Shown here piece by piece: positions 1 to 6,347 of a DNA stretch of 17,871 nt. Below the pieces are notes generated by a model that searched no databases, had not been told where the DNA came from, and saw nothing but the letters and a program-made list of their open reading frames with translations. Source of the stretch: CAYTUI01 sp964441335 (lineage in GTDB: Bacteria > Patescibacteriota > Patescibacteriia > UBA1558 > 2-01-FULL-52-15). The stretch covers positions 1 to 17,871 of the forward strand of contig CAYTUI010000030.1 of NCBI GenBank assembly GCA_964441335.1, written 5' to 3'. The first letter of the stretch is position 1. Each line of letters opens with the position of its first letter. A program made the translations under genes and the position numbers.

Positions 1-183
1 GACATATGCTTGGATATTACCACCAAAGTGATTCCAAGCTATTGAACCATTACGCACCCTTGACAGGTTGTCAATAGCATGGGGTAAATAGAGATTGACT
101 TTATACCAATTAAATAGTAAACCCTAGTTGGTCTCATAAGCGCTATATGCGCACAACCAGCTCAGCTGGTAAGGGGGGGTAAG
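1..183. other. Upstream region of the beta-helix gene, no gene seen
   Basis: No coding region is visible. The stretch holds several short palindromes: TTGACA-GGT-TGTCAA at 60-74, GCGC-TATAT-GCGC at 140-152, and ACCAGC-TCA-GCTGGT at 156-170. A purine run AAGGGGGGG at 171-179 lies just before the ATG at 184 and could serve as a ribosome binding site. A -35-like TTGACA at 60-65 has no convincing -10 at standard spacing (TAAATA at 85-90 is 19 bases away), so I do not call a promoter. Confidence 0.4.
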
Positions 184-1356
184 ATGAGAGGTTGGTTCTT
201 TGTCATTCTCGTAACGTTGTGTAGTGCTCAAGTGTGTCAGGCGATGACTTATACTGTGCCTTCGCCTGTGGCGCCCACTATTGAATCCGGTCTAGCTGTC
301 GCTACCAACGGGGACACCATATTGGTGTTGCCCGGGACCTACTATGAGCACGATCTTGCGCTCAAAAGTGGCGTTACAATTTTGGGCTCAGGATCTGACG
401 TCACAACAATTGATGCCAGTCAACTTGGGAGAGGTTTCATTGGCACCAGCTTGCCAAACCAAACCTCCATTCTCAACCTCAGTATTACCGGAGCGCATCC
501 CGCTGGAGACGTGTATGGTGGGGCAATATTAATTCAAGCAACATCCGTTGTCATCTCGAACGTTGTCCTTTATGGTAATTACGCCTATGCAGGCGGAGCG
601 GGCATCATGTTGATGAACGGTTCGAGTGCCACGATTGTTGATTGTTCCATTCTGGACAACACAGCAGTAGGTTCTGGAGGTGGTATATGTAGTTCCCGTT
701 CTTCTTTCCTGTCAGTTGAATCCTGCATCATTAGAGGCAATACTACAGGCTTCTATGGTGGGGGTATTTATTGTTTTGGTACTCCAGCAGTTATCGTGAA
801 CAACACCATCGAATCTAACCGTGCTGCGCAAGGCGGAGGTATTTTCGCCTCCAATAACACTGTGCAGCAAATTGAAGGTAATGTGATTGCTCGCAATCAC
901 GCCACTGCAGGAGGAGGGGCTATAGCCAACTGGAACTGGTCACAGCAGACGCTGGTAGGAAATACTATTGTCTACAACACAAGTGACATCACTCCGGTTG
1001 TTCTGCTGACAGCCAATGGCGCATCGTCTCAAGTCGATAAGTGCGTCATCGCCTTCAATGGTAACGGAATAATGACAGCTTTCAGTTGTGGCAATGGATC
1101 GTCTGTCACTGTACAGTGTTCAGATATCTACTCCACTCCTGTCAGCGATGACCCGTGTATTACTCTCAACGCGAATGTCATACACGCCGATCCTTTGATG
1201 TGTAATCCACAACAAGGTGACTACAGTCTTTGGGACACCTCTCCAGCTCTAACTCAAGCTTGTGGTCATATGGGCGCATACCCAAGCCCAGGCTGTTCGA
1301 CGCCAGTTTTGATCCAACCCACCACTTGGGGTCGCCTCAAGTCCCTCTACCACTAG
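184..1356 (+). CDS. Secreted right-handed parallel beta-helix repeat protein
   Basis: The 390-residue product begins with a signal peptide: a hydrophobic core at about residues 4-16, with likely cleavage after CQA near residue 20. The body reads as a pectate-lyase-like beta-helix: an opening strand around SGLAVATNGDTILVLPGTYY (35-54), then about ten rungs with recurring GGGI and N-rich turns, such as GSGGGICSS, FYGGGIYCF and AQGGGIFAS. About 14 cysteines suggest an extracytoplasmic protein with disulfides. The C-terminus ends in PTTWGRLKSLYH, which resembles a short terminal tag (TTWGxxKxLYR) that I recall from surface proteins of FCB-group candidate phyla; this recollection was not checked. 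Sampled lines are 47-50% G+C, against 38-43% in sampled later genes, so the gene may be transferred or may lie on a chimeric contig end. No enzymatic residues can be assigned. The start is supported by the purine run at 171-179. Confidence 0.8.
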   Translation: MRGWFFVILVTLCSAQVCQAMTYTVPSPVAPTIESGLAVATNGDTILVLPGTYYEHDLALKSGVTILGSGSDVTTIDASQLGRGFIGTSLPNQTSILNLSITGAHPAGDVYGGAILIQATSVVISNVVLYGNYAYAGGAGIMLMNGSSATIVDCSILDNTAVGSGGGICSSRSSFLSVESCIIRGNTTGFYGGGIYCFGTPAVIVNNTIESNRAAQGGGIFASNNTVQQIEGNVIARNHATAGGGAIANWNWSQQTLVGNTIVYNTSDITPVVLLTANGASSQVDKCVIAFNGNGIMTAFSCGNGSSVTVQCSDIYSTPVSDDPCITLNANVIHADPLMCNPQQGDYSLWDTSPALTQACGHMGAYPSPGCSTPVLIQPTTWGRLKSLYH

Positions 1357-1425
1357 ACGGGCTCACATCCCTCATCCGGTCGTAATGACTGGGTGGGGGG
1401 TGTTTTAATTTACGGCATTTATTTT

Positions 1426-1453
1426 AAGCTTCTCGACAGGCTCGAAGACTAGG
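1426..1453 (+). repeat. 28-bp palindrome-rich repeat, copy 1
   Basis: First of three direct copies with the layout AAGCTTCTCGA-CAGG-CTCGAAGACTAGG. The two TCGA blocks can pair across a short spacer. It lies just after the beta-helix gene. The other direct copies are at 1600-1627 and 1938-1965, and an interrupted inverted copy is at 1519-1570. Confidence 0.75.
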
Positions 1454-1518
1454 TTAGGGCAAACTCAAAGGCTTGGTTGGTGGATTGAAAACAGGGGCTC
1501 GTTAAACTCAAACCCAAA

Positions 1519-1570
1519 CCTAGTTTTCGAGCGGATCACGTCGCTCGCAAGCGACGTGAGGAGTCGAGAA
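1519..1570 (-). repeat. Inverted, hairpin-interrupted copy of the 28-bp repeat
   Basis: Bases 1519-1532 match the reverse complement of one end of the repeat (CCTAGTTTTCGAGC), and 1563-1570 (GTCGAGAA) match the next part. In the other copies only CT separates these parts. Here about 30 bases are inserted (1533-1562), carrying a perfect 9-bp hairpin: CACGTCGCT at 1537-1545, loop CGCA, and AGCGACGTG at 1550-1558. Confidence 0.65.
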
Positions 1571-1573
1571 ACG

Positions 1574-1601
1574 TTTAGAAGAGGCGACCTCTTTGTCTAA
1601 A
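1574..1601. repeat. Nested hairpin at the edge of repeat copy 2
   Basis: TTTAGA at 1574-1579 pairs with TCTAAA at 1596-1601. Inside it, AGAGG (1580-1584) pairs with CCTCT (1588-1592) across a CGA loop, with a TTG bulge. No T-run follows, so it looks like part of a REP-like palindromic unit and not a terminator. Its right half is shared with the third repeat copy at 1925-1938. Confidence 0.6.
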
Positions 1602-1627
1602 GCTTCTCGACAAGCTCGAAGACTAGG
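1587..1627 (+). repeat. 41-bp direct repeat, left flank of the GIY-YIG gene
   Basis: This contains the 28-bp element (1600-1627) preceded by 13 bases, ACCTCTTTGTCTA, that are also shared with 1925-1965. The two 41-bp copies differ at two positions by my alignment. The repeat ends five bases from the stop codon of the nuclease gene. Confidence 0.75.
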
Positions 1628-1632
1628 TCGGG

Positions 1633-1905
1633 TTAATACCCCTGTCCCCAAACGCCATTTATCAATCTTTCCTTTTTCTTCTGGCTCCAATCCTTTATCT
1701 GCCTTTCCCTATATCGCGCCTCATTTAAATTATCGTATACTTCATAATAGACTATTTTCTTTACTCCATATTTTATAGTGTAGCGCGAACCTTTTCCATT
1801 TTTATGTTGCCACCATCTGAACAATAAATCGTAAGTAAGACCAGTGTAATAACAACCGTTGCCACACTCAATAATATACACATACCAATATTTTTCTTGC
1901 TGCAT
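1633..1905 (-). CDS. Small GIY-YIG nuclease domain protein (UPF0213/YhbQ-like)
   Basis: The 90-residue product is a single GIY-YIG domain. The hallmark pair is visible as VYII (residues 9-12) and YTG (20-22). It is followed by the conserved Arg at about 30 and the QH at 33-34, then RYT near 41-43, and the motif EARYRERQIKDW, whose Glu is the expected metal ligand. Length and order match the stand-alone bacterial family, whose cellular role is poorly defined (DNA nicking or repair is suspected). It is transcribed from the minus strand and flanked on both sides by a 41-bp direct repeat, 5 bases beyond its stop and 19 bases before its start. That makes a compact unit of about 338 bp from repeat to repeat. 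The upstream repeat copy places AGAGG about 18 bases before the ATG, too far for a normal ribosome binding site. Confidence 0.85.
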   Translation of the reverse strand: MQQEKYWYVYIIECGNGCYYTGLTYDLLFRWWQHKNGKGSRYTIKYGVKKIVYYEVYDNLNEARYRERQIKDWSQKKKERLINGVWGQGY

Positions 1906-1924
1906 AGGGTTACATATAATTTAA

Positions 1925-1965
1925 ACCTCTTTGTCTAAAGCTTCTCGATAAACTCGAAGACTAGG
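1925..1965 (+). repeat. 41-bp direct repeat, right flank of the GIY-YIG gene
   Basis: This is the second copy of the 41-bp repeat. It includes the third 28-bp element (1938-1965), with two changes relative to 1587-1627. It lies between the start of the GIY-YIG gene and the stop codon of the comM gene. Confidence 0.75.
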
Positions 1966-1972
1966 GAGGGGA

Positions 1973-3484
1973 TTAACTCATCTTCCTATACTGCAACGCC
2001 TCTAAAATATGAGCTTCGGTAATTTGGTCGGTCTCTTCCAAGTCGGCGATGGTGCGGCTGATTTTTATTATTTTATGAACGGCGCGAGAAGACAAACGAT
2101 GTTTATCAGACGCTCTGGTTAATAACTGCTGACAGGCAATGCTTAACGGACAGTGAGCCTTCAGTTGTTTAGAATTCAACTCGGCATTAATCAACTCGCT
2201 ATTATAACGCAACCTTTGTCTGTCTCTGGCCTTTTCAACTCTGGCCCGAACTACTTCCGATTTCTCACTCTGTGTTTCGGAATTTAACAATTTAAAATTA
2301 TCTACCGGCAAAATATCCAAATGCAAATCAATCCGATCCAATAGCGGTCCGGAAATCCGATGCTGGTAATTGATGACCTGCAACTGCCGACAAATACAAT
2401 CCCTTAACTGATAACCATAGTAACCGCAAGGGCAGGGATTACAGGCGGCCAAAAATATAAAGTTAGCCGGAAAGGTTACGTTAGCTTGGGCTCTGGAAAT
2501 ACAAACTATTTTCTCCTCCAACGGTTGTCGCAAAGCATCCAAAACCTGTCTGGGAAATTCCGGTAGTTCATCCAAAAATAGCACGCCCCGGTGTGCCAAA
2601 GTAATTTCGCCGGGCTTCGGCCAAGAACCGCCACCAACTAAAGAAACCTGCGAGGCCGAATGATGCGGCGAACGAAAAGGCCGCTGACTTATTAACGGTC
2701 GGTCAGCCGGCAGTAAACCGGCATAACTATAAATCTTAGTTATTTCCAAAGACTCCTCAATAGACAAGCTGGGCAAAATTGAAGTAAAGCTTTTAGCTAA
2801 CAAAGTTTTACCTGAACCGGGCGGGCCGGAAAACAAAACATTATGCCCGCCGGCGGCGGCTATTTCCAAAACTCTTTTGGCTTGCTCCTGCCCGCGGATA
2901 TCTGCGAAATCGGAATTATATATAGTAACCTCCGCCGCCGGCGGCTTTAATAAAAATGGTTCAATTATTTCCTCGCCGTTTAAATGCTCCACTAACTGCG
3001 CCAAATTTTTTATGGCATAAACTTCAATGCCATCAATTAGTCTGGCTTCCAAAGCATTAGCCTCCGGTAAATAGAGTTTTTTAATCTTATGACGCTTGGC
3101 AAAAGCCGCAATATTAATAACCGCCTTAACCGGCCGTAACTCACCGCGCAGAGATAACTCGCCGATAAATATGGAATATTGATCTGCTTCAGACAAACGC
3201 AAATAATTTCTTTGCAGTAAAACACTTAAAGCAATCGGCAAATCAAAAGCCGTGCCTTCTTTGCGAACATCAGCTGGTGCTAAATTGACGGTCACTTTAG
3301 TACGCGGGAAAGTAAAGCCACTATTATCGCAGGCGGCCGAAACTCTTTCCCGCGCTTCCTGAACAGCCGTATCTACCAAACCAACTATAATAACCTTGGG
3401 TAGGGAACGCCAAATATGCGCTTCTACTTCAACCAAAGAGCAGTCTAAGCCTAGACAGGATACTGTATATATTTTACTAAACAT
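1973..3484 (-). CDS. comM: YifB/ComM-family Mg-chelatase-like AAA+ ATPase
   Basis: The 503-residue product has full family length. The N-terminal domain (about 1-180) is the ChlI/Lon-like fold, including the NLAPADVRKEGTAFDLPIAL region (67-86). The central AAA+ module carries Walker A GPPGSGKT (220-227) and Walker B VLFLDE (301-306). A Cys cluster CNPCPCG at 348-354 with further Cys at 363 and 365 is typical of the family, and the C-terminal Mg_chelatase_C domain follows. In competent bacteria, ComM is a hexameric helicase that promotes branch migration of transformed DNA during RecA-mediated integration; that role is inferred here from the family. No ribosome binding site is seen: a terminator-like hairpin (3489-3508) with its U-run abuts the ATG. 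Confidence 0.93.
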   Translation of the reverse strand: MFSKIYTVSCLGLDCSLVEVEAHIWRSLPKVIIVGLVDTAVQEARERVSAACDNSGFTFPRTKVTVNLAPADVRKEGTAFDLPIALSVLLQRNYLRLSEADQYSIFIGELSLRGELRPVKAVINIAAFAKRHKIKKLYLPEANALEARLIDGIEVYAIKNLAQLVEHLNGEEIIEPFLLKPPAAEVTIYNSDFADIRGQEQAKRVLEIAAAGGHNVLFSGPPGSGKTLLAKSFTSILPSLSIEESLEITKIYSYAGLLPADRPLISQRPFRSPHHSASQVSLVGGGSWPKPGEITLAHRGVLFLDELPEFPRQVLDALRQPLEEKIVCISRAQANVTFPANFIFLAACNPCPCGYYGYQLRDCICRQLQVINYQHRISGPLLDRIDLHLDILPVDNFKLLNSETQSEKSEVVRARVEKARDRQRLRYNSELINAELNSKQLKAHCPLSIACQQLLTRASDKHRLSSRAVHKIIKISRTIADLEETDQITEAHILEALQYRKMS

Positions 3485-3508
3485 AAAAAGCCTTAGTTAA
3501 ATAAGGCT
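3485..3508 (-). terminator. Intrinsic terminator-like hairpin abutting the comM start
   Basis: Read on the minus strand, AGCCTTA pairs with TAAGGCT across TTTAAC, and the stem is followed at once by a T-run that runs into the ATG of comM. It is either the last terminator of the upstream minus-strand RNA unit or an attenuator in the comM leader. Confidence 0.65.
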
Positions 3509-3552
3509 CCCTGTCAGGCCTCGCTTTTCTTATTGACTTCAGTGTACTAAAT

Positions 3553-3597
3553 TTTTTGAAAAAAGAAAAGCGGCCGATCCACAATTGGACCGGCCGC
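3553..3597 (-). terminator. Distal intrinsic terminator of the upstream minus-strand RNA
   Basis: The hairpin at 3570-3597 has a 7-bp GCGGCCG/CGGCCGC stem, one wobble, then four more pairs, with a short loop. On the minus strand it is followed by TTTTCTTTTTTC. The wobble is U.G only in the minus-strand RNA and A.C on the plus strand, which supports minus-strand transcription. Confidence 0.75.
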
Positions 3598-3675
3598 CGC
3601 TCGCGAGGCCGCTAAGGTGGCTGGCGCACAAATTCCACCATCACGACAGTCGCGGTAACAACCCCAGAGAGGGGC

Positions 3676-3713
3676 AAAAAAATGCGGCCTGAGTTCGAAT
3701 GAACCCAGGCCGC
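3676..3713 (-). terminator. Proximal intrinsic terminator of the candidate RNA
   Basis: A 13-bp stem (3684-3696 with 3701-3713) closes a GAAT loop. On the minus strand it is followed by A and seven T residues (3676-3682). Its only non-Watson-Crick pair is G.U in the minus-strand RNA and A.C in a plus-strand RNA, so the element is built for minus-strand transcription. Confidence 0.88.
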
Positions 3714-3717
3714 CCGT

Positions 3718-3794
3718 GGCACGCCGTCCTGTGACGGCGCTCCGCACACGACGCTCAATGGCACATCCGTCCTTGTTGGACGGCGCTACGCACA
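3718..3794 (-). repeat. Tandemly duplicated hairpin unit inside the candidate RNA
   Basis: Two related units lie 42 bases apart: 3718-3748 and 3760-3794. On the plus strand both start GGCAC, contain CCGTCC and GACGGCGCT, and end CGCACA. Each folds on itself: CGCCGTC/GACGGCG in one, CCGTCC/GGACGG in the other. The loops differ in sequence and length while the arms are kept, as expected for a duplicated RNA structural module. Confidence 0.7.
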
Positions 3795-4007
3795 TCACGC
3801 ACGAGACGCAGATCCTACCGAAAGGTAGGGGTTTCGCATAGTTGCGCAAAATGATAGTGGTTTTTCATAGCAGGTCGTGATTGACGTCGGTAACCCCGAA
3901 CATGTCGCTCACTTTAACCGGGGGCACTGCTGCAGCAAGTGTCGACCCTTCTAAACCTGGCTCTCGCCAACCTGTGGCAGACGAAAGACTACCCTTTGGG
4001 TATCCTG

Positions 4008-4036
4008 AACCTACCACATAATTAAATTCCTGTCAA
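4008..4036 (-). promoter_or_regulatory. Sigma70-type promoter of the candidate RNA
   Basis: On the minus strand: TTGACA (4036-4031), a 17-base spacer, then TAGGTT (4013-4008). The -35 is perfect and the -10 keeps the key T1, A2 and T6. The predicted start is near 4001, just before the first hairpin. Confidence 0.65.
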
Positions 4037-4079
4037 TACCCGCTGGCGTTTCTTCATGATATAATCAAATTATCAGATA

Positions 4080-4108
4080 TTGACATATTTATTAAAAAAT
4101 GCTATATT
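4080..4108 (+). promoter_or_regulatory. Sigma70-type promoter of the FnIII/PA14 gene, predicting a leaderless mRNA
   Basis: TTGACA at 4080-4085, a 17-base spacer and TATATT at 4103-4108 form a near-consensus promoter. Only eight bases separate the -10 from the ATG at 4117, so transcription should start at or within about three bases of the start codon. Confidence 0.8.
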
Positions 4109-4116
4109 AAGACATT

Positions 4117-6258
4117 ATGAATAAATTATCAAAATCTCTCAAGATATTAATGCTTTGGGCAATTATAATTGCGCCATTTTCGGTTTACCCATCGAAGCCC
4201 GAAGGGCGAAGTTGGGCTAATATTAGCCACGTTATGGCTGACAGTATTCTGATATCCAATATTGAGATAGACCAGACCCTACCGGTCGCTTCTGACGGCG
4301 GTACTGTTAAAATAAGCTGGGACACTAATATCCCGACTTATAGCTCTCTGGTTTATGGCGTTGATCCTAATAAACTGGACGTCAAAATAACCGGTGCTGG
4401 CCAGCCGCAAACTAACCATTTAGTCCAGCTGTTTACTCTGAAATCAAATACCAGCTATTATTTTAAGGTTGAATCTTTTGTAAACAGCCAAAAGGCCGAG
4501 TCATTTATCAGGTCATTTAAAACTTCAGATTTTAAACTAAAAACTTTACCGGTAATATCTGATGTGACAGTTTTGTCCGTCACCGGTAATACTGCTACCA
4601 TCAGTTGGAAAACTGATAAGGATACTTATGGTGATCTAGCCTACGGTCCTAATGATACTTTACCCTGGTCCAGTGGTGACGGCCGTTTAGCTAAAATTCA
4701 TCAAGTTACTATTAACGGTCTCCAACCGTCCACTAAATATTATTTTCAAGTGATTGCTAGAGATGCCGACGGCAATATCAGCCGCTGGTACGTTGATAAT
4801 TTTAGAACTGATGTGACACAGACTAACGATACCGCGCCTTTAATCATAACTGACTTACGTCCAACTTCTTTGGCCGATCAAGGCGTAGATATCAATAGTG
4901 TGCACCTAACATTTAAAACCAATAGAATTACCGAAGCTACTATTTGGTATTGGAAAGCTAATCAAGGTAATCAGTCGCTAAATACCAACGGTTATAAATA
5001 TTTTTCTCACGATTTTAATATAACAGGTTTACAACCAGACACTACTTACTTCGCCACTATTGAGGCGCGTGATGTTTTTGGTCAAACTGTAAAAATGGAA
5101 AATATAACTTTTGCTACCAAGACAGTAACTAAAACTGAAGATGTGGCGATTAAACCAGCTACCGGTAACAGACAAACTTTTGCTATTGCTTCCCGTTTAA
5201 TTAAGACAGCTGATGATCCGACTGTCTATGCCGTTATTGATCCGCAGAGTGGCAGTAATGTTTTTACCAATGGCAACGGCTGGTTAGTCCGTTATTATGA
5301 TTATTCGGTTACTCACCCCGACATGTATCTGACGGTTACCGATCCTAAATTGATGCAGCCCTTTGGCAAACCGGCTGATCACGACTGGTATAACGATAAA
5401 TATTTGGTTAAAACAGCTATTGAAAATAATTTAAACTTCGGCAATGACTGGTATCCTTTAGATGAATACAATAAAGAAGGATCGGCTCACAATTTTTATT
5501 TCGGTGCAATTTTTACCTCTCAAGTTACTGCTCCGACTAGTGGTGAGTATCTGGCAAATTTAGCTTCAGATGATGACAGCTGGTTGGTTGTTAATGATCA
5601 GGTGGCGATAAATAACAGCGGCATGCATGGCCTTCAGGGACCGCAGGCGGCTATCAAATTAAACAAGGGCGTCAATAAAGTTGAGGTATATTACGCTGAA
5701 CGCGGTGCTGTTAAAGCCGGTCTGCAATTTCAGTTTAATGATCCGAATTTAATTATTCAGCCTTATCTAGAAAGATATCAGGGGACAGCTCAAAAACACG
5801 CCATTATGAGCCCCGAGGCCTTTAATAACTACCATTATGACTGGGGTAAAATTGAAACAGTTTCCCAAAAACAGATAGATAGTTATCCTTTAGCGCAATT
5901 GATAAAAACTCCGGACAAAGCCACAGTCTATTATGTTAATCCCGAAAATCGCCAAGCTATTCCTATTCCCAACGAAGCAATTTTTAATGCTTATGGTTTT
6001 GACTGGAATAGCATCATTACTGTCAATCAATCAGACGTCAGCGCCTACTATGATTCTCAATTAGTTAAAGAACCGGGCAGTTCCACCGTCTATCTGCTAA
6101 AAGACGGCCAGAGACAACCGATAGAATCTGAACAAGTTCTAAACAAACTGGGCTATGATTTCAGTCAGGTCGTAACTATCAATTCGCAACATTTAAGCTA
6201 CTTTGCCAAAGGAACAACTATCAGATCTAACGACGTCAGACTGGTAACACAGCGTTAA
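4117..6258 (+). CDS. Secreted multidomain surface protein: three FnIII domains, a PA14 domain and C-terminal repeats
   Basis: The 713-residue product starts with a signal peptide or membrane anchor (hydrophobic 9-24 after a Lys-rich start). Three fibronectin type III domains follow (about 45-136, 145-232 and 243-336), each with the NGLQPSTKYYF-type motif before the last strand. A PA14 domain (about 386-545) contains NGWLVRYYD, the GEYLANLASDDDSWLVVND core and VYYAERG. Three copies of a roughly 50-residue motif make up the C-terminal part: LIK/LVK..TVY.., then an IP.PEAF.. helix, a G(F/Y)DW turn, and a strand ending near SY. Copy 1 is split, with its first half at 359-378 and its second at 559-595; copies 2 and 3 follow at about 595-645 and 649-696. 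The PA14 domain therefore sits inside copy 1. PA14 domains commonly bind carbohydrate, so a cell-surface or adhesion role is inferred. It is monocistronic, with its own promoter and terminator. Confidence 0.85.
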   Translation: MNKLSKSLKILMLWAIIIAPFSVYPSKPEGRSWANISHVMADSILISNIEIDQTLPVASDGGTVKISWDTNIPTYSSLVYGVDPNKLDVKITGAGQPQTNHLVQLFTLKSNTSYYFKVESFVNSQKAESFIRSFKTSDFKLKTLPVISDVTVLSVTGNTATISWKTDKDTYGDLAYGPNDTLPWSSGDGRLAKIHQVTINGLQPSTKYYFQVIARDADGNISRWYVDNFRTDVTQTNDTAPLIITDLRPTSLADQGVDINSVHLTFKTNRITEATIWYWKANQGNQSLNTNGYKYFSHDFNITGLQPDTTYFATIEARDVFGQTVKMENITFATKTVTKTEDVAIKPATGNRQTFAIASRLIKTADDPTVYAVIDPQSGSNVFTNGNGWLVRYYDYSVTHPDMYLTVTDPKLMQPFGKPADHDWYNDKYLVKTAIENNLNFGNDWYPLDEYNKEGSAHNFYFGAIFTSQVTAPTSGEYLANLASDDDSWLVVNDQVAINNSGMHGLQGPQAAIKLNKGVNKVEVYYAERGAVKAGLQFQFNDPNLIIQPYLERYQGTAQKHAIMSPEAFNNYHYDWGKIETVSQKQIDSYPLAQLIKTPDKATVYYVNPENRQAIPIPNEAIFNAYGFDWNSIITVNQSDVSAYYDSQLVKEPGSSTVYLLKDGQRQPIESEQVLNKLGYDFSQVVTINSQHLSYFAKGTTIRSNDVRLVTQR

Positions 6259-6269
6259 TAATAAACAAG

Positions 6270-6299
6270 CCCCCGGGTTTTATACCGGGGGTTTTGTTA
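6270..6299 (+). terminator. Intrinsic terminator after the FnIII/PA14 gene
   Basis: CCCCCGG (6270-6276) pairs with CCGGGGG (6285-6291) across an eight-base loop, followed by TTTTGTT. It lies 11 bases after the stop codon. Confidence 0.9.
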
Positions 6300-6305
6300 T
6301 TGGTT

Positions 6306-6347
6306 TAGGTATTAGGAATTAGGGATTAGGAACTAGGAGCTAGGTGT
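6306..6347 (+). repeat. Heptameric tandem repeat, six units of TAGGNNN
   Basis: Six in-register units run TAGGTAT, TAGGAAT, TAGGGAT, TAGGAAC, TAGGAGC, TAGGTGT. The array overlaps the stop codon and last codons of lspA on the minus strand (stop at 6333-6335). A related array in the opposite sense lies at 15393-15420. Confidence 0.85.

Larger units (their letters stand above)
3676..4001 (-). ncRNA. Candidate structured non-coding RNA (about 325 nt), family not recognised
   Basis: This G+C-rich stretch has no credible protein; the 100-codon open frame within it reads as a Cys/Arg-rich shadow. On the minus strand it has a promoter (4008-4036), with a start near 4001, and a strong terminator at 3676-3713. 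The chain of hairpins includes ACCC-AAA-GGGT at the 5' end, TGGC-GAGA-GCCA with a GNRA loop, a bulged CACT..AGTG stem, CGCA-ACTA-TGCG, CCTACC-TTTC-GGTAGG, and two related hairpins in tandem (3718-3748 and 3760-3794). I looked for and did not find tmRNA (UUCGAC 5' motif, tag frame), RNase P (GAGGAAAGUCC, P4) or SRP (CAGG..GNRA..AGCAG) signatures. It could also be a long 5' leader of comM, with three tandem terminators before that gene. Confidence 0.6.

Noticed and set aside
3547..3849. A 100-codon open frame on the minus strand
   Set aside because: It lies over G+C-rich hairpins and two terminators, has a composition of Cys, Arg and Ala without any domain pattern, and its start has no support. 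It is better explained as an RNA region.
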